64,000 nt of DNA from Paralichthys olivaceus (GCF_024713975.1 NC_091098.1:19711316-19775315); one strand, 5' to 3'; positions 1-14,200 are shown, counted from the first letter of the stretch. Notes: generated by a model not told the origin, from the letters alone. Program-made: numbers and translations.

Positions 1-1
1 A

Positions 2-87
2 CAGCCCTGCAGGTACGCTCAGCTCGAACAGATCGTGGACTTCGGAGAACAGTTACCTGAAGCTGCTATACGGCGACACTTGGCGCA
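2..87 (+). other. Possible 3' part of an exon at the left edge, in CpG-rich DNA
   Basis: One frame is open from base 2 and ends at a consensus donor, GTGAGT at 88-93. The surrounding 1-140 bp are CpG-rich, unlike the AT-rich DNA that follows, which suggests a promoter-proximal exon. The encoded peptide is not one I recognise. It could be the first exon of a gene starting left of the window, an untranslated first exon of the prrt3-like gene at 8.9 kb (whose coding exon is preceded by a splice acceptor), or chance. The opposite strand also has a donor-like CAG/GTAACT near base 52, so strand is uncertain. Confidence 0.25.
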
Positions 88-576
88 GTGAGTCATGCGT
101 AATAGCGCAGCCCCTACCTGCGCCGCGGTACCGTCCGCAGATGCAGGTTTACGGTGTTTTTCCGCATTATTACCTCCACTAATTTACCTGTTATTGGTTT
201 CCGTGCTTTGAGTACGTTGTCTTTGGTAATAACGTGTCATGAGAAGTGCAGGAGAAGCGTCGGTTTGGCCGATTGTGTGGAGATAGGATGAACCAAAGAC
301 AACGTGAGGATATACGACATGACTGTTCCCTTAAAGTGAAGCCAAATTAGCGTCTTAATTGCCATCTAGTGGTTGGCTGCAGTACATTTCACAAATCCAA
401 CCTCCTCCATGTTGCTGAATGGGACATGGACCAAACTAAGAACTAAGAAGTACACATCAAATAAAAATGTCTCAGATTCTTTTGTCATTTTTGGTAGGTG
501 TTATTGCATCTATTGATTTTTCCATTAAGTTTTATTTATTTAAGTAGTTATAGTTATTTGATGTTATACACAACAT

Positions 577-787
577 GATGAAACGTCATGATTGACAGCT
601 GAGATACTCATGATCGTTCAAGCGCATGTATAGGCGGGACCTAGAGACAATGGCTCCACCAACTTATCGTAGACTTTCCAAATGGCAAGATGGTGGCTTT
701 CATATCCAAGATATTTTAGCTTCATTTTTTAATAGTGGGAGGAAGTTGCGATGCGTTGTCCATTTTTTTAGTGAATGCAGCCTATGG
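577..787 (+). repeat. Dispersed teleost repeat, degenerate copy
   Basis: The stretch runs from a 'GTCATGATTGACAGCT' segment through 'AATGGCTCCACC', 'AAGATGGTGGCTTTCATATC' and 'GATATTTTAGCTTCATTTTT' to a worn end resembling CCATCTTTATATACAGTCTATGG. I recognise these words from a very common percomorph repeat. The same terminal word occurs at 12.8 kb and 22.07 kb in this window. The class of element is not known to me. Confidence 0.5.
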
Positions 788-2878
788 GACGAACGTAGTA
801 ATGCTGTTTTTCTGCTTTATAATTAGTGAATTATGTCAGCCAGTAATGAAACATACAAAAACCAGGGTTGAATAACACTGTCAAATTTAGTGTTTATACA
901 GACACCTACTAGCTAATGTTTGCTGATGTTTATAACTATTAGCTGTTTTGGATACAGTTAAAACTATGTGCCTATTTGAGTCATAACTGTTTTCTCAGGT
1001 TGAGGACTCACCTATTTTCAGTTGGTGGCTCTATTGTTAATTTCAATTCTTATTCAATCCATCAGAGACCCCACCAGCTTTAAAATAATTGTTGTATTGC
1101 CAAATCCCAATCAGCTTCACCATCCAGACTCGACCACCAGCTTCTTTCATTAGTTTGACTGGGAAACCTATATGCCCAAATATTAAAGGAAATTGAATTT
1201 GTTCTCCTGTCCACAAAGTGCATAGAAGTGTGTGCAGTTAGGTGGTGAAATGGCAACAAATGGAGTAGTATTTCAACCTTTGGCCACCGCTTGCACGTGC
1301 ACAACATGTTGTACCTGCGTGTTTACAGTATATTTACGAGGGTTGTCCAACCTCGGCATGTAGGAGAAGGGCTGTGGCACTACAGAGGAATTGGCTGCAC
1401 CTGTTCCTCATCAGGATCCTAACTCATCCAGCAGAGCGAGGGAGGGGAAAAGTGGGGGAAAACACTCTTACTGGGATAGCACAGGGCAGACAGAGCTGCT
1501 CAAAAGTGCTACTGGATGTAACGCAGAGCCCAGCCAGACGAGTTGAATTCAAAAGAAAAACATCGCACACCACTCTGTGGGAGAGAAACAGGCCTAAATC
1601 TGCTTTAAAAGCTCAGAAAAGATTTCGTTGACAGTGTTTTCATGGAGAAGTGGGGGTTTGAAAGAGTTAAAGGCTGTTGCCGGACTGAAGATGAACCATG
1701 ACTTCAGGCTTATAATTGAGTAGCCAACAAATGGCTTACTTTAATGGCTTACCTTGTAAAATAATGGTTATCATTCATTCCTATCGTTGGCCAGACGCTT
1801 TTAAACTGTCAGGATAGTAAAAGAATACCTTCCAGTTAATAGCCGACATGTCACACTCCTCAGAACAGACAGTGCTCAACTGTCAGAGTAGAGGAAAGTA
1901 AAGAATAACTCAAGATATTGATGGAGAACAAACCCACTAACCACTGGACCCATCTGTTCCCCTGCTCTTTCATGCCTCTGGATCTTTTTTTGATCTAGTC
2001 CACTGAACTCATTACATTTTTAATAAAGTTCCAAATAAGAGCATCCATGCACATGATAACACTTTATTTTTATAAATACACAATTTGTTTGCAAATTGAA
2101 TGATTGCCACGCAACACACCACTTAACACAACAGTCTTTATTGAATGCAGCTGTGGCAGAGTTGGGTTGAAGTTGAGCTTTGGTTGACTCCCTGCAGCAG
2201 GCACACACTTTATGACTTGCGATGCCTGTAATCACTTTTCCTGCAAGTGTTTTGTGGCTCGACATGGTTTAGCAGCTGTCTTAATCAGTCCCCAGACTTT
2301 CTATCTCTCGGCTTGTAATTCTGGGAATGTGTGCGTGGTAATTCGAACATCTGAGTACCCTCTTTGTCATAATAATTCACCGAATATTTGTAGACAGTGT
2401 CAGCTCTCTGGTGAGCTTTCTCTCCGTGGCCATTGATCCCATTTCTATCGTTGTAGCATGTGTTTTTATGCAGGGGGTATGCGTCTGTCTAGGTGTGTGT
2501 TTTTGTGTGTGTGGAGTGACAGTTAAAGCACCTCACCCTTTAAACGCTGACCTCCTTCAGCTTTTGATCTGTGGCTCGCATGAAGGCGGAACATCAGTCA
2601 AAGATGTTGTGGGGCTCAGCACTTTAAAGCTGGACATCCGCTTCCACCAGGGATCAAAAGCATCCACGATTTGTTCTGGAGCCTCCCCTCTCCATATAGC
2701 ATGACCTCGCTGTGTGGTTGGCGTCCCCCCCCCCGCCCCAGGTCAGTGGAGCACCACGTGAGGGGCATCTGTACCAGGCTTTGGTTTGACTTAAGAGCTA
2801 AATGGACAGTTTTGGACGTTGGCTGAAAACTTTCTTTGTCTTTGTCTTAATGTATATTAACTGAATATAAACCGATTA

Positions 2879-3173
2879 AAGGTTCAGTGTGTAGAATTTA
2901 GTGACATCTAGTGGTGAAGTTGCATGTTGCAGCTGAATACCCCTCACCTAAGTTTGTCCAGTTTGGGCTACTTTAAAAAACATGGCAGGCTCTGTAGAGA
3001 GGACCTGCTCCTAATTTAATTTAAAGTATTTAAATATAAAGGGCCCTTTCTGGGGTAAAGAAAACAATCATTCGTACAATTTAGATGAAACACACTGTGA
3101 AAATATCACTAGAATTATTTTATAATCAATGTCTGAATAGATCCCTTTTACCTAAATCTTACACACTGAACCT
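2879..3173 (+). mobile_element. Non-autonomous DNA transposon (MITE), copy 1
   Basis: The ends form an imperfect inverted repeat: AAGGTTCAGTGTGTAGAATT on the left and the complement of CTAAATCTTACACACTGAAC on the right. The interior matches a second copy at 36351-36720 over most of its length (TGTTGCAGCTGAAYACCCCT, ACATGGC, TATAAAGGG, TTTCTGGGGTAAAGAAAAC). This copy lacks about 75 bp of the second copy's interior. It has no coding capacity. The family is common in percomorph introns. Confidence 0.75.
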
Positions 3174-4071
3174 ACAAGTGATATTTTTTTATTTACTTAA
3201 TTGGTCGTGATATAATTTCAAAATGAGCAAGAAAATAACGTGAGAGCTGTTTTGCTGTCCATATGTTATTTCAAGGTGTGGAATTTTTTAACGGTCAAAC
3301 CAGCGACCTCCCCCCCACCACTCGCATACCAACATGACCACATATGCTCCCCCGCCTATTTCTCCCCTCAGCCCCGTCTCTCTCCCTATGTCTCACATAC
3401 ACACAAATGAACAAACACACACTGCTTCACAGTCACACCTCTCCCCTTCCAGAGTGCAATACAAACAAGTCATACATCAGTATGGCAAAAGCTGATGGAC
3501 AAGCATTAATACATAACTGCTCTTCTGGTCTGAGTCACTGTTGCTTTGCAGACGTCCACCAGCTCTGTGCTGTTTTATTTCAGTCACTTTCTGCTTTTCC
3601 TTCTCTCTCCATCTCTACTGTTCCTCTGTCTTTGCTTTCTTGCTGTCCCAGCAGAAACACAGTACCACTGTCACCATGTAATCAGATTCCTACCATCAGT
3701 TTCTTTTTCTTGTTTTTTTTGGGAAGCTTTCCATCTTATCATTGCCTCGGTCTCTCTCTTGTGTTCATCCCCATCTTCCGTTAACCAGCTGTTCCTCTCA
3801 GCTGAATGACCGTCTCTCTGCTCACGACTTTGTTTGTGCTCCACTGGTAGCCTCCTTGACACTGGATACTGTAAAGTCATCTCAGGTATTGGGCACTCAC
3901 TCAAAGACATGACCTTGTAATCTCATTCCCAGACACACACAGCATCAGCATGTGTGCATTCACACATTCTGAAGAAGACGACGGCTGGGTATGAATTTTT
4001 AACCATGCTAGCAACGCAGCACTAAGGTTGAGGATCGGATGATCAGTCACTCCAACCACTTTGCTTCCCAC

Positions 4072-4224
4072 TGAAATGTCTCAAAAACCATTCGATGGAT
4101 TGCCATGTCATTTTGTACAGACAGGGTCTGTGATATTTCCTCTAAATCCTCTTGGTTGGTATTTGCGGTTTTGAAATGTCGCAAAGACTATTGGATGGAT
4201 TTTCATCAAATTTGGAGCACATTA
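4072..4224 (+). repeat. Dispersed repeat, two related segments
   Basis: Two related segments occur about 100 bp apart: GAAATGTCTCAAAAACCATT then CGATGGATTGCCAT at 4074, and GAAATGTCGCAAAGACTATT then GGATGGATTTTCAT at 4176. The wording (tolerance of 'TTGGATGGATTGCCATGAAA' followed by TTTTGTACAGAC) matches a frequent teleost repeat that I know only by sequence. No coding capacity was seen. Confidence 0.45.
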
Positions 4225-4713
4225 AACACACTGTGTAACATGCATATTAAGTGATGTTCACAAACAATTCCAGAGTTCGTAGTTAAAACAACTTCTGTAA
4301 ACTTAAATTCTGCCAAAGAAATTCAAGTTTGTACATGTGTAGAAAAATTTGATTTGTAAATGTATAAAATAAAGTTCTAAAAATGTAATGGGTTCTTCCC
4401 TGACGTATACTGCATCCTTCCAATCAAGACTGGTGCTAATTCATCCAGTCATTTTTGTCTAATGCTGCTAACCATGACAGAGGTTATTAGAGTAAATAAA
4501 TTACATATCTGACTAGACTTTCAATCCTGTCTTTCAGTAATTGACAGTTCTAAGTCTGTTAGGAAACATTTTGGTCATTATAGAGTTGAGGCTCAATACC
4601 CAGCGTAGATTTGACCCGTCTTTGTTGAAAAGACACAGATTCTTCTGTTCCCAAATAGACTTAGGACTGTCCCTGGAAACATTCACAGAATTTAATGGAA
4701 TTTTTGCACTGCC

Positions 4714-4715
<2 letters not shown>

Positions 4716-4765
<50 letters not shown>
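4716..4765. repeat. (TG)n(GA)n microsatellite
   Basis: About 19 TG units are followed directly by about 6 GA units. It lies in noncoding DNA. Confidence 0.95.
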
Positions 4766-5188
4766 TTCTCTTAACCCCACCTCTTTCTTCACCCCACCCT
4801 ATCTGCCTGTCTCCTTATGTAAAGTGGCATTAACTCGCCATATTAATACATTAGCGTAGACATAGCATCACTGAGATTAACTGATTACCAGCTGCTGTTA
4901 CATTGACTCAGATGATTATATAACCAGCAGATCTATTCTGTGAGCGAGGACTTTATAGTAATCTTCAGATTGTTGCCCACAGCTGTACCATTGGATATTA
5001 TCCATGGGCCTTTCCTGCCCGGGATAAAGAACGTATTGTGTGAAAGAGAGTGACGACATCCGCACTACATGCACATCCCCACTAAAAATGAAATCCAGAG
5101 TGATGTGTGCCTCGGGCCCGAGGGGCTGAATGTGATAAAAATACACTTGCTGCCTTCTCCTCCCCTGGACAGTCACAGAGGGATGTGC

Positions 5189-5309
<121 letters not shown>

Positions 5310-6003
5310 CAACCACAGCAGATGCGGTTGGCTGAGAGCATTTAGGTCTACATTCAATCCAAACACATAACCGGCTGATTACACTGATCTTGTCTTTGTA
5401 GTGTTTGGTTAGAAATGAAAACCGACAAGTCTGTTCCCAGTTTGAAATTCAGACTGCTAAAGAGGAGCTGCCAGTCTGCTTCATTTACTCTCATATTTAT
5501 TATTCTCGTGGAAATTTGTGGTAAAATTGTCTAAATCCATTCAAGAAAAACATTTTGGGAAACCGCTGCTTTGTGTGTGGCTCTATTTGTGCATATGACC
5601 CTTGTATGGAGATGAGATTAGCACTGACAGCATTTTAAATACAGCAGCAGAGGGTTTCTCACTTCTCACTAGAGTTTATGCTGCAAAATGCCTTTTGGGA
5701 CTCATTAATCACCACTACCTATAGTGTCATACCCGTATAAGGCTTACGCTGGATTACTTCAAATCAAGATAGTGATATGTTTACTAAAATCCATTTCTCA
5801 ATAGTCAGGGTGTTTATCTCCAGCTGCCAGTGACTCCATAGCTGCCAGTTAACGTCAGAGCAAAGGTGAAGCAGGCTCAGTTCCCCACATGCCTTCCCTG
5901 CACAGATTTCTTTGCTTGGACCATAACAAACGTGTTCATCCTGGAACTTGCTGTAGTTTCCTCGTGACTCTTCCTCCTCTTCTCAAATATTCTTTGTCTC
6001 AGT

Positions 6004-6170
6004 AGAGATGTTTCAATTTCCTTACCTCTACCAATACTGATTCGGATACCTGGACTTGCACACAACCTATATAACGTATTTTAACAGCTGTATGCTGATA
6101 ACTCTGAATGGAAGTGGTTAAAGCTCTCATTGCTGTGTGGCCTGGCTCAGGTTAAACCCTTTGAAAACAA
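6004..6170 (-). mobile_element. hAT transposon fragment, opposite orientation to the 11.5-kb copy
   Basis: The stretch 'TATAACGTATTTTAACAGCT' through 'GGCTCAGGTTAAACCCTTTG' is a diverged reverse complement of about 12010-12110, and 'CCAATACTGATTCGGATACC' through 'TGGACTTG' matches the reverse complement of about 12170-12200. It is therefore a 3'-end piece of the same element that carries a BED finger at 11.5 kb, inserted in reverse. Confidence 0.6.
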
Positions 6171-8887
6171 ATACATACAGAAAATGAATGCAATAGAACT
6201 TATTTTATGATTAAGGGGTTAAGAGTCTTAACTGAAAAACAACATGTGGAATAAAAAATAGAAATAAAAAACAAGAATTTCCTTTAGATAGCTGTTAAAG
6301 TGCGTGATAGTGGCTAATGTTGCACCACCCCTCAATACTGACGTGTAGCATGCAATACACCATTTTGTTTGTGGGACTTTCCAGCGTGAAATATTGCCAA
6401 ATCACTAATGATCACTAAACACTTGAACGACGTGGTTTCTGATCAGTTCATAGATTCACATACTCGCCGATGCCCAACACGGTATTTTCAGCAGTGCTGG
6501 TGGCGTTTCCAGTTTTGTTAGCATCGGAAAACTTTCTGACAGTTTCTGTCAACCCGCCCCTGTCTCCTAAATTTACAGCCTTCGTCGCTTCTCTCCGTCT
6601 TAATTTTGTCACAGATCCCTTCAATTCCTGCCCCCTCCCTTCTCCATATCCTCCACTGTCAGATTCACTACCATCACTGCTTCTCCTCCATCTTCTCCAA
6701 CCTTCCATCCCAGCTGCCTGTCCCCTCTTCCTCCTGCCGCCCCGTCCTCCCAGCGAACCTCTTTTCTTATCTCCACATTCTTATATCTACCTCCTCTGTT
6801 TCTACTTATCTCTCTTATCTTCAGGGTTTTCTTTCAACCTTCATCCAGGAGCAGGCTGCAGCACTGTGGTGAAGTAAGTCCAGTTAAATGGGGGACATGA
6901 GTAAAAGAAAGACGGGGGGAAAAACAAGGATTTATCAGAGATTGGATTGGCTAACAGCCGACTACACTGAGAGCAGAGGAGCTGGTTGAGACGGGAAGGA
7001 AAATAAACATTGAGGCTACTGTGAGTGGGTGGAGATTGAGATATACTACCATTTATATTACTGTACTCATGGACATGTTTTCTCTACAGCTGCTCTGCTA
7101 ACACTCAGCAAACAAGGAAACAAAACATGGGTATAGGCGTTCTGAAGTGTGCAGAGACTGATCGCTGTGCACGGGTCTAAATCTTCTCACATACCTACAG
7201 TATGCTCAGGAACTTCCTGCTTGGTGACTGACCCCTTGTGCACACATATCCTTTAACACATTTTCCATATACTCACTGCATCTCTCGTGCACGTGCACAG
7301 CTGCAGTAATTTCTCTGAGAACTAGAGGCCAGGGCTGTGAATGAGGCCTCAGTGAGTCATCTGCAGCAGCACGGACCCTCCCATAGGCGCTGATGTGTCT
7401 TTTTCTGTGCTTTCCCTCCTGATGTTTCAGGGTGAAGTTTCAGTATGATTCTGACTCCGCTCCCTGAGGTTATCTCCCACTGTGAGTCACAGACAGACAC
7501 TAGTGTGAACAAGGGAGGGTCTTACGTAAGTTTTAGGCTGAAAAAGTAATAGAAAAAGGGGTGTTTTTTGATAAGAGGTCAATGTTGGGATGCAGCCGGC
7601 AGCTGTTCAGGTTGATGACTCGTAGGATTGTGTAATTCTCAGGAGCTTGGGGGGTTTCTGTGCGGCACCGGGCTCTCTGAGCTTCACCACACTCCACTGT
7701 TACAGCTGTCAGCTCCTGGCATCCGTGACTCAAACATAACTATCACAAAAGCAGTAGAGTGGAGGAAGAAAAAGAAACTGATGTTCATCCAAAGAACATT
7801 TTATGGCAGGGAATAGATAGTGTGGAAAATAACTTAATTCGTCCATCTGCTACTGAATGAAACCATCTGTGACTCCTGTTGGTTTTGACAGTGCTTGTTA
7901 TATAACTTTAGAAGTCTTGCCTTTGTGTTTGTCTTGGTGACATTTATTCTGAAACCGTATACCTGGCCACACCCTGTGTGTCTGCTGGTGTCATGCTGGT
8001 GAATCATTGACCTGCCCACAGTATTAAAGCTATAATATGGAACTATTCCCTAATAAAGCTAAGGTTGGTGATCCTGGAAAAGCAAGAGCAAGCTACAGTT
8101 TGATAACGGATGCAGCCCCCCTCCTTCCATCAGCCCTCTTGTTAAAGCCAGTGTTGGCTTTAACCCCCAAAACACATGAACTCATTCGGTCTGAATTAAA
8201 TGGTTGGTTGTGTTTATCACATTCGTAGACTCTGGCTTTATTTCCTTTTTATTTTCAGACAACCTTTTTTTTTTTTGATAGATAGTGATTCAGTAACAAC
8301 TCACCAACCCTAGCTTTAAAATGTCTAACGACTGGACCTATGTTATGTATTTTGTTGATGTACATTATCCAAAATGTTTCCAACAATGTTAAAAAAATCC
8401 CAGATTTTATTCAAGGTTTCATTTTGATCATCTTTTAATTGCATCATATCAGTTTTTCCTGCTAAAAACTTTTGGGCAAACAACATATGACGAAGAAATA
8501 ACACACTGCTAGCCACTTAGCTGTTTTTCGCTTTCACTGTTTTTAGTGGTCACTTGGAATGGATCATGATTATTTATTGCTGTGTAATGTGAACATATTA
8601 CATATTGTACATTTAACTCCTCATATCACATCTTCACTCAATTCACTGCATTAACCTTCAGCAAACTATGGACCATCGCTCCTGCATAGTGAAAAATTCA
8701 GCATTTGACTCCAGTTTTTCATCAAAGTCCCTTAAGGTGTTTAACTGTATTCTACTTTAGTTGTTTCTTGTTTTATTCCATGAAACTAACACAGTGCCTG
8801 TCTTCTCTGCCACCAGCTGAAGGATGGTGTGACCGATACAGAGACAGACTGAGGGACCAGTCACTACTCACCACTCAGAGGCAGACC

Positions 8888-11205
8888 ATGGCTCCCATGT
8901 CCCTTCTCTTCCTGGGCTTCTTCCTCTCTTTCCTCCATTGTTCACATGCCCAGGTCATCATCGCCTCCTCATCCTCCTTTCCTCCACTCGACCTACCTAT
9001 TAACTCTTCTCCTCCACCAACCAAGCAAACTGCTGGAGTCTGGCCCTCTTTACCTCCCAGAGGGCGCAGTGATGTGCCCGTCAGAGCGACAGTCCGGGAT
9101 AGGCTGACAAGTACGAATGCAGTGCTACAGGGACAAAGAGTGACCCATCCTACTGCACAGTCCATTCCTTCTTTTATATCTGGCCTCTCTGCAAAGAACC
9201 TCAGCAGCGGACCAATTTTAACCCAACCGACTGCCTCCAGGCCCAGGACTGATACAGCCAGTTTAAAATTCAGGGCCTTTGCTAAAGTGGACACTGCTAC
9301 AAAAGGCTTTACCCCGCCTCTGCCCACTTTACCTTCCACTGCTGTCGCTGAGCTTGCAGGTAACAAGGCAGGTAATTCAGAGTCAGAGGATGATGATCCA
9401 CAGGGGTTAGGATCAGGTAGTTCTCCAACAACGATGATGGGGAAGGAGGAAGCACCTATTCCAACAGTTGCTGATGAAATGGCGCAGTATCAGCCTCAGG
9501 CACAGACGGTGATGTCTAAAACTTCTGACGAAAAGAAACCAGCACCTGAAAGTCAGACTGTGAAGCTCCCACTGTTTGTGCTCACAACAGCCAGTAAAAC
9601 CACAATATCACCAAAGACTGAGACGAGAGCAACACTGTCCTCTGTGGTGACGAAAGCAACACTTCACACTGTAGTATTAACAGGTGAGAAATCAAATGTC
9701 TTTCTACTAATTTCCTAGATCTCGGTTTGTCTGTAAGTGGAACGCATATATGAAGACCATATATCACAAGGTCCAAAGAAGGTTTGTTGAATTCGAGATT
9801 TGGATATGCGATAAAATTTAATAAGCCCAACCCAAACAGGCAGGTTTAGAACGGGCACTGCTCAGAATAATCGCTTCATGATAGTAAAGTCAAAAATATT
9901 TACACCATGTATAACAAATATGCTTTCTTCACCATATTTTAGGAGACCTGACAACAAGCACTCCTCCCACTGACAGAGTTCCTCCGCAGCAGGACTCGGT
10001 GATGACCACCACCACTGGGTCTACTGAGAAACAGCCACAGGCTTCAGAGCTGCCAGTCACTGCCCAAAGCCAGAAGAGTTTGCATTCTAACACCACAACA
10101 CCGCAAGTGACGACCACATCTACAACTAGTGTACTTACTACAACACTGGCGGCTGTGAGAATGTCCTCAAAAGCATCAAATCAACCCAACATAACGACGC
10201 AACAAGGAGGGAATACAGCCAGCACAACAAGGACAGGTACAAGACAAAGGTCTTGTGTTTTATAGTAGATGACGTTTGTTTTTGTCCTGATCATTTAAAA
10301 TGGAATTGTTTGTGCAGCTTGGACTTTTTACTGGAAGAATCTGAAAAGAAAGCTTCAAAGAAGGGGAAAAAGTGGAGACACTTTTCCGTGGAAAGTGGGG
10401 TGGCAGTTGTGTGGAGTAAAAACGGCAAGGGGAGAAAGTATGAGCAGGAGGAAAGAGGGGAGGGTTGAAGAGGGGACCGGTGGATTCACAGCCAAACAAA
10501 GAGATAGACGAGTCTGAAAAAGAGAGTACAGATGGGAGAGAGCAGACAGGGTGGGTGAGAGTGTGGCAGAGGAAAGGTACGGGCAGAGAAGTCCAGGGAG
10601 CGGGGTAGGTAATGAAAACCAGATGCACTAAGGAAAGCAATGAAGGGAGCAGACTGGAGGAAAAGTAGATGGAAAAGGAAAAGCATGACACATGGGACAC
10701 ATGAGCCAGTCTCTTAGATACCATGAGAACAACATCATAACTACTTTTAAACACTCAGGCTCTTCGGCCCCACAAGCTCATATAAAGTCTTTAAATGGGC
10801 CTTTAGCAGGTCGTTGAAAGAAATAACTTCCTGTATCCAAGAGTAGCAGTTTGTACAGTTTGTATATATCTGCCGACATTTGTATCTGGGACATAAACAT
10901 GATTGTATTTCCTATGAGATGGAGCAGGATATTTATTTAATAGTTTATAGCAATGTATGGACATACAGTATAAAGCAGTGAAAGAAACTCAAGGGTGTGG
11001 GTACGTTTAAGTGTATCCAGCTGTGAAATGTGATCAGCACATCTGGAATGTGTCTGGATTTTGCTCCTTTGAGGAAAAAAAGGCAGTTTCAGGGAAGGAA
11101 GTGAAACATACCATTTATAAAAATAAAGAAAAGAGTGTGTGATCTGGGTGCAGTGCTCACACATGTGAGTCTGAAAGTGAAATTTGTGTGGGTGGTGGTG
11201 GGTGT

Positions 11206-11251
<46 letters not shown>

Positions 11252-14200
11252 GGAGGGACGGAGTGAGGGACAGAGCCAGGAATTGAAACACATGTCGGAG
11301 TGAGTCATTAGTCAGCGTATCTTCTTTATAAGTGTTTTCTACAGGGGGATGAACTCCTCAGTGCTTCCAGCGGCTGGTGGTTTGTGTGTTTTATGCAGCA
11401 CTGATCATTTAGTTCCACCATCCATCAAGTTAATTGCGCCCGTAAAATAGAGATTTTCTGATGCAGATACCGGCACAGATACTGTGATCCAAATTAACGA
11501 CTTAAAGGTGTATTTGCTTCACCCAGATAAAACTGCAGTTTTATTTTCCCAGAGATCACTCCTTCCTCTTCACTGCTCCAAACAGCAGTTGCGCTGTACT
11601 GCTATTGGCAAGTGCAGTTTTTTGGAGCGGCAAAAAAAGAAGTGATTTAGCCAGAGCAAGTTAGAATGTTGGAGGAGTAGAACGACAACATGTACCGTGT
11701 AAAACTTCAGTTTGGTGACACTAGTGTTGCCAATTACAACACCAGCAATCTCATAAAGCGTTTGTAGGACCATCACATGAAAGGGCACGAGGAGTTCACC
11801 AAGGCGAAGAGAAAAACAAACAAAATACAGAAGGTAACTTTGGAAACCACATTCAAACGACGCACTAAATTCAACAAATACAGCATGCAGCAGGACAACC
11901 AACAAACTTGTCGAGTTCTTTGTTTTTTATTCCTAGATTTATTGATTGGTGTTCATTTTCAGTTATGACTGTCAAACTAAATGATGAAACAAGTTCCATG
12001 TGACATTCATCCTTTTTTCAAAGGGTTTAACCTGAGCTCGGCCATGCAACAATGATAGCAGTCATCACTTACATCCAGGGTTAGTAGCATAAAGCTGTTA
12101 AACACGTTATACAAGTTTTAATTCTTTTAAATCTGCCGATATCATGTCCGCACTCGGTATCGGTCGATACACTGTCACAAGTCCAGGTATTGGAATCAAT
12201 ACCGGGAAGGGAAAAATTGTGTCATAACATTTGTAGTGTAAAACAGTTCCTTATGAATATTTCTAGATGCCTCTATAGGTTACAGCTATCTCTTAATGCC
12301 CCATCACTCACTAAGCCATATTTGTTTTCTTCTCACTGAACCCTTTTAAATGATTACATTTAGTATTAATATTAATATTCATTATTGTTCACATAAAGTA
12401 GAAGATTCTCATTTGTAGGTCATGGTTTTTTATGCTGTTATCTATGTAGCTGAGTAGCTGTGATTGTAATGTTGTTGGGAGTGTCCAGGGTTTTACAGGA
12501 GGTGCGGTGCCTTGAACAAACATAATGAGACGATGCAAGACGGAGACACAATGAGCTGCATGTTGTCGTCTCGTCTGATTAAGGGATTTATGCTTTGTAA
12601 AACTCTGCACATTCAAACAGAGAGATTTCCTGGTTGAGATGCATTGTGACATTGTGCTGCAGTATGTAACGTAGACGAGCCTGTTAATTATGTAATCTAA
12701 TCCAGTTAAGTCACCATAACTGCTCAGCTCTCCAGAAGAGTTTCGCTCAGCAAAATGTCTGATGTAGTGATGACAATAACGCGTGATGTGACCATAGACT
12801 GTATATAAAGAGGATGTGACGTTGTATTTAATGAGTTAATGATTGTTTTACTAGATTATTGATTAAACCTTATCAGACCTTGGTCAGACGTGTGTTAGCT
12901 GAGTTGTTGTGCCTCTTGTTTGGCTCACATGTGCAGTTGTGTGTGCTTTGTGTAATCCAAACTTGACCTGTGTAAAGGAACATTGGCTTTGGTTTAGGTT
13001 TGTTATTTTTACATTCGGTCATGGTTTGTGATGTAGTGTTATAGTTGATGGGGAGCAACACTAGAGACAAGGGGAAAGGAAAAACTGAAAATATTCCTTT
13101 TTAGCCGTGCCTTTCAGTAATCTGTATTTTATTTTATTTTATTTTTACTTCTATTCCTTTTATTTTTTATTGTTATATTTTAGTTTTATAGATCTTAGGT
13201 ATCTATATGCATCTGTGTGTTTGTTTTAATGTGTCTAATGTTTATCTTGTCACATTCCAATTCATTTTTTGGTTGCGACTTCCATGGTAGCTCACGCACA
13301 TTTTACTTCCACCTTGAATTAAATGTGAAACATGAATGAATGTTTGCTCCGTTACTAAAAAAGATTTTAATAATCAGCGTATTGAAATCGTATTAGTTTT
13401 ATTGTTTGATTAGACTTTGTCTGCGCATGTGTTTCATTTCTGTGTAGAATTAGCTGAGTTACTGTGGAGAACTATGAATGGCAGATAGCGCTGATTAATA
13501 ACATAGATGGGGAGCTACCCCCCTCTAGTGGCTTTAAATAGAATTTCATGTACTTTATCGGTACAAGTCTACTTTTCAGTTAAAGGACATTCTGCAGGAA
13601 TTCCCTCCTATTCAGTAACATTTGATTTATGTAAATTTAAAAAACAACAAACCAAATCTCTGTTTCTTTTTTTTTGTAGGAAAACCTTCCTTCCTCACCA
13701 CCGGTGTAGTCCCAGTCACACGGATAAGGTTTTTCCCCACTTACCAGAGTGGTATTGGTCAGAGGAACCGCTCTACTCTCCTGGGACATACTCACCAAGC
13801 TCCCCACGCCACTTATAATCCAGTCCCCTCTCCCAGTGCCATTCCCTCTAACAGCACATTTCTGTACTGGGGTGACCTGAGCCGGACACTGGCTTTCGCC
13901 TGGGAGCTTCATGTCTACGGTTCAGCAAGTCTCTTCCTCCTCCTGTTTGCTGGAGCTGCTCTCGGCCTCACCCTGTCCCCTGCCACAAACTGTCCTCATC
14001 GGGGTGCCGTTGCACTCGCTAACGCTCTATTGTTTCTTGCCGGAGGCCTTAGGGCTACTCTCTTTCTAATTGACCCCTATGGCACACGGAAATTGCTCCC
14101 TCGCCCTGCAGTTATGGTGCTCTACAACTTGCCTCTACACCTGCTGGTGTGGACACATGCTGCCCTGGCATTGTTGGCCATGAGGGTGGCAGGGGTGAGT

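Larger units (their letters stand above)
10237..13679. other. Intron 2 of the prrt3-like gene
   Basis: This 3.4-kb intron has a GTACAA donor and a long T-run acceptor (TTTTTTTTTGTAG). It contains a purine-rich stretch (10.32-10.7 kb), a TG microsatellite, a hAT remnant with a BED finger and a transposon terminus at 12.8 kb. No host exon was seen in it. Confidence 0.6.

Noticed and set aside
3344-3809. 146- and 87-codon open frames rich in Ser, Leu, Phe
   Set aside because: Pyrimidine-rich low-complexity DNA; overlapping frames, no splice or homology support.
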